Source: Pontibacillus halophilus JSM 076056 = DSM 19796
GTDB lineage: Bacteria; Bacillota; Bacilli; Bacillales; BH030062
NCBI RefSeq assembly: GCF_000425205.1
Contig: NZ_AULI01000007.1
Coordinates: 62,001 to 126,000 of the forward strand
Length of the DNA stretch: 64,000 bases
Direction of reading: 5' to 3'
Made by a program: the position numbers and the translations under genes. Shown in pieces: positions 44,340 to 52,738 of this stretch (its first letter is position 1; the number at the start of each line of letters is the position of its first letter). Under the pieces are notes generated by a model. That model was not told the origin of the DNA. It made no database searches and saw only the letters and a list, made by a program, of their open reading frames with translations.

Positions 44340-45185
44340 TTACCCGTCTTTTCGGAAGAACCCAAAAATTCCGGTTGTTTGAACGATGTTCGTAAAGGCT
44401 TGTGGGTCTACTTCATTAATAATATGTTCTAAGTCATACAGTTCATATCTTGTGATTACCATAATCAGCATATTTTTATCCTGCCTTGTAAATGCTCCTC
44501 TTGCAGGAATGGTCGTAATACCACGTACCATCGCAGCATGAATCGCCTTCTCAAGTTCTTCTGCTTTCGTCGTGATAATCATTGCAGTCAACTTCTCGTG
44601 TCGCGTATGAATCGCATCAATCACTCGTGTTGTTACATAAAGCGTGACGAGCGTATATAGTGCCTTCTCCCATCCAAATAGGATACCAGCTAATATAATG
44701 ATACCACCATTCATAACAAAGAAGTATGATCCGATTGGGCGGTCTTTCAAGCGGGATAAATACATCGCAATAATATCCATGCCCCCTGTTGATGCCCCCC
44801 ATTTCAACGTCATTCCTACACCTAACGCTCCGATAACGCCACCAAAGACTGCGTTTAAGATAATATCTTCTGATAATTGCAACACAGGAATCAATTCCAG
44901 GAACAATGTCGTAAAGGCAACAGAAACAAAGCTATATACGGTAAAGCCTTTCCCGACTTTGTACCACCCAAGAATCGTCACGGGTATATTAAGTATAAAT
45001 AGGATAATACCTGTTGATACGGATAGGTTCAGAAATTCTATAAACACGCTTGATAATAGCTGCGAGATTCCTGTAAACCCACTTGCGTATACATTTGCTT
45101 CAATTAAGAAGAAGTTTAGGGAGATTGAGTTCAACAACGCTCCACAAATAACGATGATGATTCGTTTCATTTCAAAGATAAACAT
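44340..45185 (-). CDS. yitT: YitT-family membrane protein (DUF161 + DUF2179)
   Basis: A 281-residue protein (YitT has 280): five to six membrane helices to about residue 190, with FFLIEANVYASGFTGISQLLS and GMTLKWGASTGGMDIIAMYL, then a cytosolic DUF2179 domain (TKAEELEKAIHAAMVRGITTIPARGAFT). The family is of unknown function. ATG 45185 has GGAGG 5 nt upstream; the frame runs 22 codons further without a site. Divergent to degV as yitT is next to yitS in B. subtilis. Confidence 0.9.
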   Translation of the reverse strand: MFIFEMKRIIIVICGALLNSISLNFFLIEANVYASGFTGISQLLSSVFIEFLNLSVSTGIILFILNIPVTILGWYKVGKGFTVYSFVSVAFTTLFLELIPVLQLSEDIILNAVFGGVIGALGVGMTLKWGASTGGMDIIAMYLSRLKDRPIGSYFFVMNGGIIILAGILFGWEKALYTLVTLYVTTRVIDAIHTRHEKLTAMIITTKAEELEKAIHAAMVRGITTIPARGAFTRQDKNMLIMVITRYELYDLEHIINEVDPQAFTNIVQTTGIFGFFRKDG

Positions 45186-45353
45186 AGCTTCCTCCTTCAA
45201 GAGACCCCTAGATTGTTTGTACCATTGGAATACGTTTGTCGCAAGATGCATTTTCTCCTACGTTGTGACTTCCCCCGAGAAACCTTTGACTTCCACGTTG
45301 ATTTACAAGTACACTATTGACAGATATACCTATACCATGAAGAAGGTGAACTC

Positions 45354-46214
45354 ATGAATGTGAAAATTATTGCGGACTCTGCGTGTGACCTCCCAGATTC
45401 TTACATAGAGCAATACGAGATTGAACGCATTCCGCTAACCGTTCATTTAGAGGGACAAGATTATAAGGACGCTGTTGATATTCAGTCCAAGACAGTCTAT
45501 GACGCGATGAGAGACGGAAAAGAACCAAAGACTTCCCAGCCTACTCCCCATGCGTTCAAAGAAATGATGGGGAGTTATTTAGAGAACGGTCAACCTGTTC
45601 TTTATTTAGCTTTCTCTTCTCAATTATCAGGCACCTATCAAGCCTCTACGATTGCAGCCGAAGAGTTAAAGGAGACGTATCCAAATTCAACATTAGAGAT
45701 TATGGATACTCACTGTGCCTCACTCGGCTATGGGCTTGTCGTACTGCGCGCTGCTCAAGCAGCCCAACAAGGCGAAAGCTTAGAACAAGTCAAAGACATC
45801 GCCCGTTATCACATGGACCATATGGAACATATTTTCACAGTTGATGATTTAGAATATTTAAAGCGTGGCGGACGAGTAAGTAAGACGGCCGCATTCGTAG
45901 GTACCATGCTCAAGATCAAGCCACTTCTCCACGTTGAAGACGGGAAGCTAATTCCACTTGAGAAAATTCGTGGCTCTAAGAAGGTCTTAAAACGGATGCT
46001 AGAAGTAATGGAAGAACGCGGCTCTGATTTGGCCAACCAACAAATTGCCATCAGCCACGGAGATGACTTGGAACGAGCAGAGCAGCTTGCCGAACTCATC
46101 AAAGAGCAATATGGCAATCATCAAATTCTTATCCATCCTGTAGGCTCTTCAATCGGCGCGCACTCTGGACCAGGTACCATTGCGCTCTTTTTCCTTAATA
46201 CCCCTTACAAATAA
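45354..46214 (+). CDS. yitS: DegV-family fatty-acid-binding protein (YitS)
   Basis: A 286-residue DegV protein; relatives bind a fatty acid and act as the FakB subunit of the fatty-acid kinase. Visible are KIIADSACDLPDSY, TSQPTPHAFKEMM, AFSSQLSGTYQAS and the GRVSKTAAFVGTMLKIKPLL region. Divergent to yitT. ATG 45354 follows AGAAGGTGA. Ligand specificity cannot be read from sequence. Confidence 0.9.
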   Translation: MNVKIIADSACDLPDSYIEQYEIERIPLTVHLEGQDYKDAVDIQSKTVYDAMRDGKEPKTSQPTPHAFKEMMGSYLENGQPVLYLAFSSQLSGTYQASTIAAEELKETYPNSTLEIMDTHCASLGYGLVVLRAAQAAQQGESLEQVKDIARYHMDHMEHIFTVDDLEYLKRGGRVSKTAAFVGTMLKIKPLLHVEDGKLIPLEKIRGSKKVLKRMLEVMEERGSDLANQQIAISHGDDLERAEQLAELIKEQYGNHQILIHPVGSSIGAHSGPGTIALFFLNTPYK

Positions 46215-46220
46215 TTGTAC

Positions 46221-46251
46221 CCTTTTCTGCACATTCTAATGGCAGAAAAGG
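46221..46251 (+). promoter_or_regulatory. Hairpin overlapping the ribosome binding site of the DUF3941 gene
   Basis: Perfect 10-bp stem CCTTTTCTGC / GCAGAAAAGG with an 11-nt loop. The right arm includes most of the Shine-Dalgarno AAAAGGAG. No T run follows, so it is not a normal terminator on the plus strand. Confidence 0.6.
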
Positions 46252-46261
46252 AGTGATGATA

Positions 46262-46396
46262 ATGACAAAGAATACGCAAGACTCAAATAAGAAGGCCGTC
46301 GACAATCAGGCCAAGCACGAATTGAAGAACGAGCAACGAGAAAAGAACCGCCAAGATGGTAAGTTCCAGTACTCAAAGAAAACGGACCATTCCTAA
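46262..46396 (+). CDS. DUF3941 miniprotein
   Basis: A 44-residue very hydrophilic protein: MTKNTQDSNKKAVDNQAKHE, then EQREKNRQDGKFQYSKKTDHS. The ending KxxYSKKTDH is the hallmark of DUF3941, a Bacillaceae miniprotein family of unknown function. The ATG has AAAAGGAG 9 nt upstream, largely paired in a hairpin. It follows yitS by 47 nt and may share its transcript. Confidence 0.8.
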   Translation: MTKNTQDSNKKAVDNQAKHELKNEQREKNRQDGKFQYSKKTDHS

Positions 46397-46403
46397 TACA
46401 CGA

Positions 46404-46438
46404 AAGAGGACTCTTCTTGAAGGGTCCTCTTTCCTTTT
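46404..46438 (+). terminator. Terminator of the DUF3941 gene
   Basis: GAAAGAGGACTCTTC / GAAGGGTCCTCTTTC stem followed by TTTT. Confidence 0.8.
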
Positions 46439-46527
46439 GTCTTCCTACAATAAATTTTTCAATTTTTGTAACCTTTTCCAGTTAGGAGCGACTACTCTTA
46501 TAAGAACAAAATTAGTGAGGTGGTTAG

Positions 46528-48444
46528 ATGAGAAAGACAGCGTGGTTATTCATTGGCTTCCTTCTCCTTATGACGATGGTCGTCCTCGGTATTACCCAAT
46601 GGGGATCAGAGGCTGAGGAACAGAAGCAAACAAACGAGGAAGAGAAACAAGGGAATGTAGCGTCTGTAAGTACGGATGACTCTAATGGCCTCGTACCAAT
46701 TGAAGATCAAGACCATCTTAACGAGATTCTTCAACAGATTGACAAACGGTACGAGAAGCACTTTGGGTCAGCAGACGAGACAGCCAGAGGTGTGATGGAA
46801 AGCCAGTCGCTCGACCAGGAGACATCTTCAGGGTCATCCACGAACTCTGAGACAAACGTTCAAGTAGACGGCGTAGATGAAGGAGACAAGGTGAAGGTTC
46901 ACGGGGATTTTATGTATTACGTACGAGCACAACAGGTGCTTGTGTTACAAGGTGCTCCAATTGAAGAAGCGAAGCACATTGCAACCATACAAGAAGAGGA
47001 TTTCTATCCGACTCAAATTTATACGAGTGGGGACAAACTTGTCGTTCTAGGTTCGAAGTCAACTGGAACGAGTGACTTACAATCAGGAAATATGGACATG
47101 ATTGCACCTTCTCAATTCAGCTCAGCAGCAGCTCACGTCTATGACCTTTCTAACAAAGAAAATCCTACATTACTACGTACCGTTTCCATTGATGGGAGTA
47201 TGCTTACTTCACGCCTAGTAGATGACACGCTCTATCTCCTTTCAATGAAATACCCTGCTTACTACAAAGAAGAACCAATTGACGAACGCCCTAAAATCTT
47301 TGACTCTGCAAAGTCGATGGAGGAACCGAAGCCGATTGAGTACGATCAGTTGTCTTACTTTCCAGATAGCATGAACAAGTCTTTCCTTACAGTTGCCGCA
47401 TTCAACATTAAAGAGAATGAACGACCCGCTTCCATTGATGCCTATCTCGGTTCCGGTCAAACGGTCTATATGAATGAATCAACATTATTAGTTGGTCAAT
47501 CTATCGGGAACCCACAAGCTGAACAGCAAGAGAATAAAGATGAAGAGAGCTTCCTGGTTGAGCCAACTATGGACACCCTTCTCTACCGCTTTGATGTAAA
47601 TGATACAGATGTAGATTTCAAGGCCAAAGGTAAGGTTCCAGGCACTGTCATCAATCAATTTGCCCTTGAGGAACGAGATGGGTATACACGAATAGCTACG
47701 ACGATTCGTGGAGGCGAAGGCGGGTCTTCAAACGCACTGTATGTTTTAAATGAATCCATGGATGAAACAGGGAGCGTAACAGGCTTAGCCCAAGGTGAAC
47801 AAATATACAGCGTTCGATATATGGAAGACCGCGCTTATGTGGTCACCTTCGAGCGAACTGACCCTCTCTTTGTCATTGATTTAAAAGAGCCAACATCTCC
47901 GAATGTATTAGGCGAGCTAAAGATTCCTGGATTTAGCACGTACCTCCATCCATTAGATGAGGACCACTTAATCGGTTTTGGGAAAGAAACGGAGATTAAA
48001 CAATCTGATGATCGAGAGATTGTGGAAGAAATTGGATATAAAGTATCCCTCTTCAACATTGAGGATGTGACAAACCCGATTGAAAAGGACGTGATGGTCT
48101 TTGGCTCAGATTCAGCTTACTCCGAACTCGAACACGATCACAAAGCCTTCTACACACATCCGAGTAAACCTTACTACGGGTTCCCGATTACGTGGTATAA
48201 CTTTGATGATTCTAGTTCTGATTCATTCCAAGGGGCTTATGTGCTCAATATAACCAAAGATGGGATTCAAGAACATCTCACCGTTGAACATCCGGAATCA
48301 GAGGAATCTAAGTATGAGAGTCATATTGAACGACTTGTTTCAATGGATGATAATCTGTATACATTCAGCTTTAAGTCTATTGTCGTAACCGATTTAGAAA
48401 CGAAAGAGAAGGTTAAAGAGATTCAATTGCCTAAAGCGGAATAA
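46528..48444 (+). CDS. Secreted beta-propeller domain protein (Beta_propel family)
   Basis: A 638-residue surface protein. An N-terminal uncleaved anchor or signal peptide (KTAWLFIGFLLLMTMVVLGI) is followed by an acidic linker and the Beta_propel domain, with its hallmark TNVQVDGVDEGDKVKVHGD near residue 112 and repeated strand blocks (HVYDLSNKENPTLLRTV, LFVIDLKEPTSPNVLGEL, SLFNIEDVTNPIEKDVM). Function unknown for the family; a protein-binding or enzyme-scaffold role outside the cell is a guess. Only 24 nt from the next lipoprotein gene, so likely one operon. ATG follows GAGGTGGT. Confidence 0.85.
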   Translation: MRKTAWLFIGFLLLMTMVVLGITQWGSEAEEQKQTNEEEKQGNVASVSTDDSNGLVPIEDQDHLNEILQQIDKRYEKHFGSADETARGVMESQSLDQETSSGSSTNSETNVQVDGVDEGDKVKVHGDFMYYVRAQQVLVLQGAPIEEAKHIATIQEEDFYPTQIYTSGDKLVVLGSKSTGTSDLQSGNMDMIAPSQFSSAAAHVYDLSNKENPTLLRTVSIDGSMLTSRLVDDTLYLLSMKYPAYYKEEPIDERPKIFDSAKSMEEPKPIEYDQLSYFPDSMNKSFLTVAAFNIKENERPASIDAYLGSGQTVYMNESTLLVGQSIGNPQAEQQENKDEESFLVEPTMDTLLYRFDVNDTDVDFKAKGKVPGTVINQFALEERDGYTRIATTIRGGEGGSSNALYVLNESMDETGSVTGLAQGEQIYSVRYMEDRAYVVTFERTDPLFVIDLKEPTSPNVLGELKIPGFSTYLHPLDEDHLIGFGKETEIKQSDDREIVEEIGYKVSLFNIEDVTNPIEKDVMVFGSDSAYSELEHDHKAFYTHPSKPYYGFPITWYNFDDSSSDSFQGAYVLNITKDGIQEHLTVEHPESEESKYESHIERLVSMDDNLYTFSFKSIVVTDLETKEKVKEIQLPKAE

Positions 48445-48467
48445 TCTTGTCGGGGGAGTGAGATGAG

Positions 48468-49340
48468 GTGAAGAAGAACCTACTGTTTCTCTCAATGCTA
48501 CTGCTACTCATACTCATAGCCTGTTCCAATAATGAATCGTCCTCATCCAACAGCACTTCATCGAGTGGTGAAGAAGCAGATACGGCAAGTCTAGAAACAA
48601 CAGAAGAACAGCGCGTAGCGAAAGGGCAAAGCTCATCAAATACGTCAGATGCTCCACATGATCGAATGATTACCTATGAAGGTCATATTCGTATTGAAAC
48701 AGACGATTACAAAGCTTACGAGAAAGATTTGGATACGCTTATGAAGGATCATGAGGGCTACCGTACGAATCTGTCTACACAGACGACGGATGAGGGACGA
48801 ACTTCTGCAACGGTCGGAATCAGAATCCCATCCGAACAATTTCAGTCGTTCCTTCAGGGATTGAATCCATTGCCAGGCGACATTCTAAGCCAAGAGATTA
48901 ACAGTGAAGATGTCACAAAGAGCTACACCGATTTACAGTCTCGTTATAAGGCGAAGGAAACACATGAACAGCGGCTTCTTACTTTAATGGAAGGCGCAAA
49001 TCAGACAGAGGATTTGCTTAACATTTCTAAGGATTTAAGTCAGGTGCAGAGTGAAATGGAGACCATTCAAGGGGAAATTAATTATTTACAGAATAAGAGT
49101 AAGCTCGCAACTTTAACATTTACAATCACGGAGATGCGACCAGGGAAAGTAAGCCGGCAAGATTTAGATACTTGGGAACGAACAGTGCGGTTATTTACAA
49201 CCACAATTAACGGCATAATGTCCTTGTTCTCATGGATTGCCGTGACCGTGATGGGTCTCTCCCCTATTCTCTTGCCCCTCGTTCTTATCAGTTTCTTATG
49301 GTGGATGCGAAGAAGAAGGAAAGTAGTACCAAAAGACTGA
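48468..49340 (+). CDS. DUF4349 lipoprotein
   Basis: A 290-residue lipoprotein: signal peptide ending LIAC (lipid Cys at 19), Ser-rich linker, a DUF4349 domain (GHIRIETDDYKAYEKDLDTL, VGIRIPSEQFQSFLQGL, SEDVTKSYTDLQSRYKAKE), a coiled coil (QVQSEMETIQGEINYLQNK), and a C-terminal membrane helix (about 250-275) with a basic tail RRRRK. Both lipid and helix tether it to the membrane. Start is GTG 48468 with GGGGGAG 9 nt upstream. Function unknown; paired with the beta-propeller gene. Confidence 0.85.
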   Translation: MKKNLLFLSMLLLLILIACSNNESSSSNSTSSSGEEADTASLETTEEQRVAKGQSSSNTSDAPHDRMITYEGHIRIETDDYKAYEKDLDTLMKDHEGYRTNLSTQTTDEGRTSATVGIRIPSEQFQSFLQGLNPLPGDILSQEINSEDVTKSYTDLQSRYKAKETHEQRLLTLMEGANQTEDLLNISKDLSQVQSEMETIQGEINYLQNKSKLATLTFTITEMRPGKVSRQDLDTWERTVRLFTTTINGIMSLFSWIAVTVMGLSPILLPLVLISFLWWMRRRRKVVPKD

Positions 49341-49443
49341 AAGTAACAAATTTTTCTAATCTTGTTACTTCGCCAAATCCCCTTTCCAAACGAACAGGAT
49401 ATGTTACCATATTTAGTAATCAAGCAAAAGGGGGCCAATGAAC

Positions 49444-49641
49444 ATGCGACTCAACGAGCTAGAAGCAGCGTTCAAGGAGCGTAAAGAGCACTCACCACGT
49501 TCAGCAGACGAACTACTCGATTATTGCCAGCATCAATATATGAGTGGAAATCTTGAGGTGAACTCGTATCGTCAATTGTTCCAGAAACTCACGGAGAAAG
49601 GGGCCCATTCTTCTCACGAGCAAGAACTAGAAGAAGTATAG
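49444..49641 (+). CDS. YppF-like small protein
   Basis: A 65-residue helical protein, MRLNELEAAFKERKEHSPRS, ADELLDYCQHQYMSGNLEV, SYRQLFQKLTEKGA. The pattern ELLDYx-x-x-Y...Y-R-x-L...L-x-x-KGA fits the YppF family of unknown function. The second of two in-frame ATGs is chosen, because AAAGGGGG lies 9 nt before 49444 but only 3 nt before 49438. Confidence 0.7.
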   Translation: MRLNELEAAFKERKEHSPRSADELLDYCQHQYMSGNLEVNSYRQLFQKLTEKGAHSSHEQELEEV

Positions 49642-49643
49642 CA

Positions 49644-49687
49644 CAGCAAGAGCGGTAGGTATAGGGGTATACCTGCCGCTCTTGTTA
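49644..49687. terminator. Bidirectional terminator between YppF-like gene and purU-like gene
   Basis: GCAAGAGCGGTAGGTATA / TATACCTGCCGCTCTTG: very long stem with a short G-rich loop, between convergent genes. Confidence 0.88.
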
Positions 49688-49691
49688 TTGC

Positions 49692-50486
49692 CTATAATCG
49701 AATCGTACGTCCATCATAAATAAAGATTCGCTCCTGAAGATGTTGGTGCAACGCAGCGAGTAGTACCTTGGCTTCAATTGGATGATTAAGCACCTTATAG
49801 TGCTCAGCTGTGCCCCCATCTTCTACAACCCCCGCTTGTTGCTCAATAATCTCCCCCTCATCCATTCCTTCTGTCACATAATGAGCCGTTGCACCGACAA
49901 GCTTGACTCCTCTTTCATACGCTTTCTCATAGGGGGCTGCACCAACAAAGGCTGGCAACAGAGAGTGATGGATATTAATTATCTGTTGAGTATACCGCCC
50001 AACAAATTCTTCAGACAACATCTGCATATACCTTGCTAGCACAATAACTTCAACATGTAACTCTCTCAATACCTGAAGCTGCCTCTTCTCAGACTGTGCT
50101 ACATTCGCTGTAGGAATGTAGTAGAAGGGTACGCCATATCCCTCTACAAGAGGACGGAGATCCTCATGATTACTAATTACACAAACCACCTCCCCACCTA
50201 ATCGCCTCATCCGCCATTCTTCTAATATTGCGATGGCGCAATGGGACAACGTAGATACAAATAAGGCGATCCGCTTCGGTATAGTAAGATTGCTCCAGGA
50301 ACCTAGTTGTGCTTGAAGGTATGATTCTGGTACACATGAGTCACTCTCATGGAACTCCCCCCGAAAAAAGATGACCCCTTTATATTCTATTTCTCGAAAC
50401 GCATGTAAATCATGAGTCTCTAAGTACGTCTGTAAACTAGCTTGAATGTCAGTGCGTATCGGTGTCATCCCTCTCCAAACAAGCAT
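49692..50486 (-). CDS. Formyltetrahydrofolate deformylase-like protein (PurU family)
   Basis: Hydrolyses 10-formyl-tetrahydrofolate to formate and tetrahydrofolate. The C-terminal formyltransferase-fold domain is complete: RIALFVSTLSHCAIAILEEW, VCVISNHEDLRPL, VIVLARYMQMLSEEFV, NIHHSLLPAFVGA, VGATAHYVTEGMDEGEIIEQ with the Asn-His-Asp catalytic set. The N-terminal ACT domain is short (264 residues in total against 280-300) and lacks the usual C-P-D-x-x-G-I opening. AGGGGGG 7 nt before ATG 50486 supports this start, so the short N-terminus appears real. Confidence 0.83.
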   Translation of the reverse strand: MLVWRGMTPIRTDIQASLQTYLETHDLHAFREIEYKGVIFFRGEFHESDSCVPESYLQAQLGSWSNLTIPKRIALFVSTLSHCAIAILEEWRMRRLGGEVVCVISNHEDLRPLVEGYGVPFYYIPTANVAQSEKRQLQVLRELHVEVIVLARYMQMLSEEFVGRYTQQIINIHHSLLPAFVGAAPYEKAYERGVKLVGATAHYVTEGMDEGEIIEQQAGVVEDGGTAEHYKVLNHPIEAKVLLAALHQHLQERIFIYDGRTIRL

Positions 50487-50579
50487 ACTGAACCCCCCTA
50501 GTCTATTTTTCCTTTACTTACATAGTTCCCAATTCCGTGGAAAAGATAGAAGGAGAATGTGAGACTGGAGGAGTTACTT

Positions 50580-51446
50580 ATGGCAAATCAACAACCATTT
50601 CAAGCACAGCCCCCACAGCACCAAAACCGTCAACCTGGCTTTGAATATAAAATGACCCCCCTGCCTGAATACCACGAACCAACCTATCAAGAAGCAGGAA
50701 AGCTCACTGGTAAAGTAGCGATTATCACAGGTGGTGATAGCGGTATCGGTCGCGCCGTCAGTTTGTACTATGCGATGGAGGGGGCGCATGTAGCCATCCT
50801 CTACCTAGATGAACATGAGGATGCAGAGCAGACGAAAGCACTAGTCGAACAACATAACCGGAAATGCCTACTAATCAGTGGCGATATCGGCAATCAAGCT
50901 TTCTGTGAATCCGCGGTAAATGAAGTCATGGAAGAATTCGGTCGTATCGATATTCTAGTGAACAATGCCGCTGAACAGCATCCTCAGAAAGACTTTACAC
51001 AAATTACAAGTGAACAGCTCGAGCGAACATTCCGAACGAACATCTTCAGTTATTTCTATATGGCGAAAGCAGTCCTTCCCCATTTCAAGAAAGGTGCGAG
51101 CATTATTAACACAGGATCTGTCACCGCCTACGAAGGCAGCCCAGACCTTGTCGATTATTCTGCTACGAAAGGGGCAATTACGACATTCACAAGGTCCCTT
51201 GCGAAACAACTCGTTGATCAAGGAATCCGTGTGAACGGCGTTGCTCCAGGTCCTATTTGGACCCCGCTTATTCCGGCTTCCTTTGATGAGAAGAAAGTAT
51301 CTGAATTTGGAACGACTACTCCGATGAAGCGAGCAGGTCAACCAAAAGAAGTCGCCCCAGCCTATGTATTTCTTGCGAGCGATGATTCGTGCTACATCTC
51401 TGGCCAAATGATTCACGTGAACGGTGGCGTGATTGTGAATGGATAA
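50580..51446 (+). CDS. Short-chain dehydrogenase/reductase, general-stress (YdaD/YhdF-like) type
   Basis: A 288-residue NAD(P)-dependent oxidoreductase. After a Gln/Pro-rich N-terminal extension of about 40 residues (typical of the YdaD/YhdF/YhxC group) come GGDSGIGRAVS, NNAAEQHP, the catalytic S...Y-S-A-T-K (YSATKGAITTFTR) and GVAPGPIWTPLIPAS. Substrate unknown. ATG 50580 follows TGGAGGAG; an upstream GTG (50559) lacks a site. It stands divergent to the purU-like gene and 85 nt ahead of the OYE gene. Confidence 0.9.
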   Translation: MANQQPFQAQPPQHQNRQPGFEYKMTPLPEYHEPTYQEAGKLTGKVAIITGGDSGIGRAVSLYYAMEGAHVAILYLDEHEDAEQTKALVEQHNRKCLLISGDIGNQAFCESAVNEVMEEFGRIDILVNNAAEQHPQKDFTQITSEQLERTFRTNIFSYFYMAKAVLPHFKKGASIINTGSVTAYEGSPDLVDYSATKGAITTFTRSLAKQLVDQGIRVNGVAPGPIWTPLIPASFDEKKVSEFGTTTPMKRAGQPKEVAPAYVFLASDDSCYISGQMIHVNGGVIVNG

Positions 51447-51463
51447 GAATGAGCAGTTCAATT

Positions 51464-51488
51464 GTTTACAATCGTAGTTCTCGGTTAT
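51464..51488 (+). promoter_or_regulatory. Candidate sigma-B promoter of the OYE gene
   Basis: GTTTAC (51464-51469), 13-nt spacer, GGTTAT (51483-51488), each one mismatch from the sigma-B consensus GTTTAA / GGGTAT. Confidence 0.45.
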
Positions 51489-51531
51489 GGTGACAGTAGA
51501 AATTATTTTGAAGTTGAGAGGAGTTTCATTC

Positions 51532-52641
51532 ATGAGCCAAGTAGATGTTTTATTCTCAAACAAAGAGATGGGGAATATAACCCCGCACAACCGGTATGTT
51601 GTCGCTCCTATGACACGAGTGAGTGCTGAAGCTGATGGTCGTGCCAATGAACGGATGGAACGCTATTATGAGCGCTACGCGAAGGGCGGCTTCGGTACAA
51701 TTATCACTGAAGGGATTTACACCGACGAAGCCCACAGTCAAGGTTACAACAATCAGCCTGGTATCGCGACGAAGGCACACGTTGAAGCGTGGAAGCCAAT
51801 CGTTCGCACCGTTCAAGAATACGGCACAAGAATGATTGCTCAGCTGATGCATGCTGGTGCACAAATGCAAGGGAATGCTTATAGTAATACAGCTATTGCC
51901 CCATCGAGTGTACAGCCTAAAGGCGAACAGTTAGGCTTCTACGGTGGTTCAGGACCGTTCCCTCAACCTGAAGAAATGAGCCCGGAACAGATTCATTCTG
52001 TTATTGCATCCTTTGCGCACGCTGCACGTGCTGCGAAAGAAGCAGGCTTTGATGGTGTTGAAATTCATGGTGCCAATGGTTATTTACTTGACCAGTACCT
52101 AACAGACTATATGAACCAACGTTCGGACGAGTATGGTGGAAGCACGGAAGAACAGCTTACCATCATCGAAGAGGTAATTGCCTCAGTACGTGAAGCTGTT
52201 GGAGAGGATTTCGTAGTAGGGATTCGACTTTCTCAAGCTAAAGTATCTGACGGGCAGTACAAGTGGCCGAATGGAGAAGCTAAAGCTCAAACCATCTTCT
52301 CAACCCTAGGTGAGTCTGCCTTAGACTATATTCACATTACAGAACCAGATGGTCTTGCCCCTGCATTCGAAGAGGGTAGCGGAACACTTTCTAAGCTGGC
52401 TAAAGAATACGGGAAACTTCCAGTCATCGCGAATGGTAAACTTGGTGCACCAGAACGCGCTGTTCAATCCATTGAACAAGAAGGCGCCGACTTCGTTGCA
52501 TTAGGCACAAGTGCACTGGCAAACCCAGATGCTCCAAATCTAATTCAAAATGGCAAAGAACTTCGTGAGTTTGACTTTGAGAACATCATGCTCCCTGAAG
52601 CCAACATTAAAGATTCCGAATTAGATCTCGACATTCAATAA
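51532..52641 (+). CDS. Old yellow enzyme family NAD(P)H:flavin oxidoreductase
   Basis: A 369-residue FMN-dependent ene-reductase-like TIM barrel. Marks: RYVVAPMTRVSAEADG, IAQLMHAGAQ, the H-x-x-N pair in GVEIHGANGYLLDQYL, and SDEYGGSTEEQ with the conserved arginine region R...RLSQ. ATG 51532 follows GAGAGGAG, 15 codons inside the open frame. It may work in oxidative or electrophile stress together with the SDR ahead of it. Physiological substrate unknown. Confidence 0.9.
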   Translation: MSQVDVLFSNKEMGNITPHNRYVVAPMTRVSAEADGRANERMERYYERYAKGGFGTIITEGIYTDEAHSQGYNNQPGIATKAHVEAWKPIVRTVQEYGTRMIAQLMHAGAQMQGNAYSNTAIAPSSVQPKGEQLGFYGGSGPFPQPEEMSPEQIHSVIASFAHAARAAKEAGFDGVEIHGANGYLLDQYLTDYMNQRSDEYGGSTEEQLTIIEEVIASVREAVGEDFVVGIRLSQAKVSDGQYKWPNGEAKAQTIFSTLGESALDYIHITEPDGLAPAFEEGSGTLSKLAKEYGKLPVIANGKLGAPERAVQSIEQEGADFVALGTSALANPDAPNLIQNGKELREFDFENIMLPEANIKDSELDLDIQ

Positions 52642-52651
52642 ATCCAGTCAT

Positions 52652-52692
52652 ACGAGCAAGAGGAAGGATGGTCTTCCTCTTGCTCGTTTTTT
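52652..52692 (+). terminator. Terminator of the OYE gene
   Basis: CGAGCAAGAGGAAG / CTTCCTCTTGCTCG stem followed by TTTTTT. Confidence 0.9.
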
Positions 52693-52738
52693 ATACATAT
52701 TTCAGTTGCATCACATATCGCGAAGAACCACTCCCTTC

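Noticed and set aside
44644-45357. A 237-codon plus-strand frame opposite yitT
   Set aside because: Antisense shadow of yitT, rich in Ile/Asn/Pro from reverse-complemented membrane codons; no ribosome site.
50955-51647. A 230-codon minus-strand frame opposite the SDR and OYE genes
   Set aside because: It spans two real genes on the other strand, has no family resemblance and no ribosome site.
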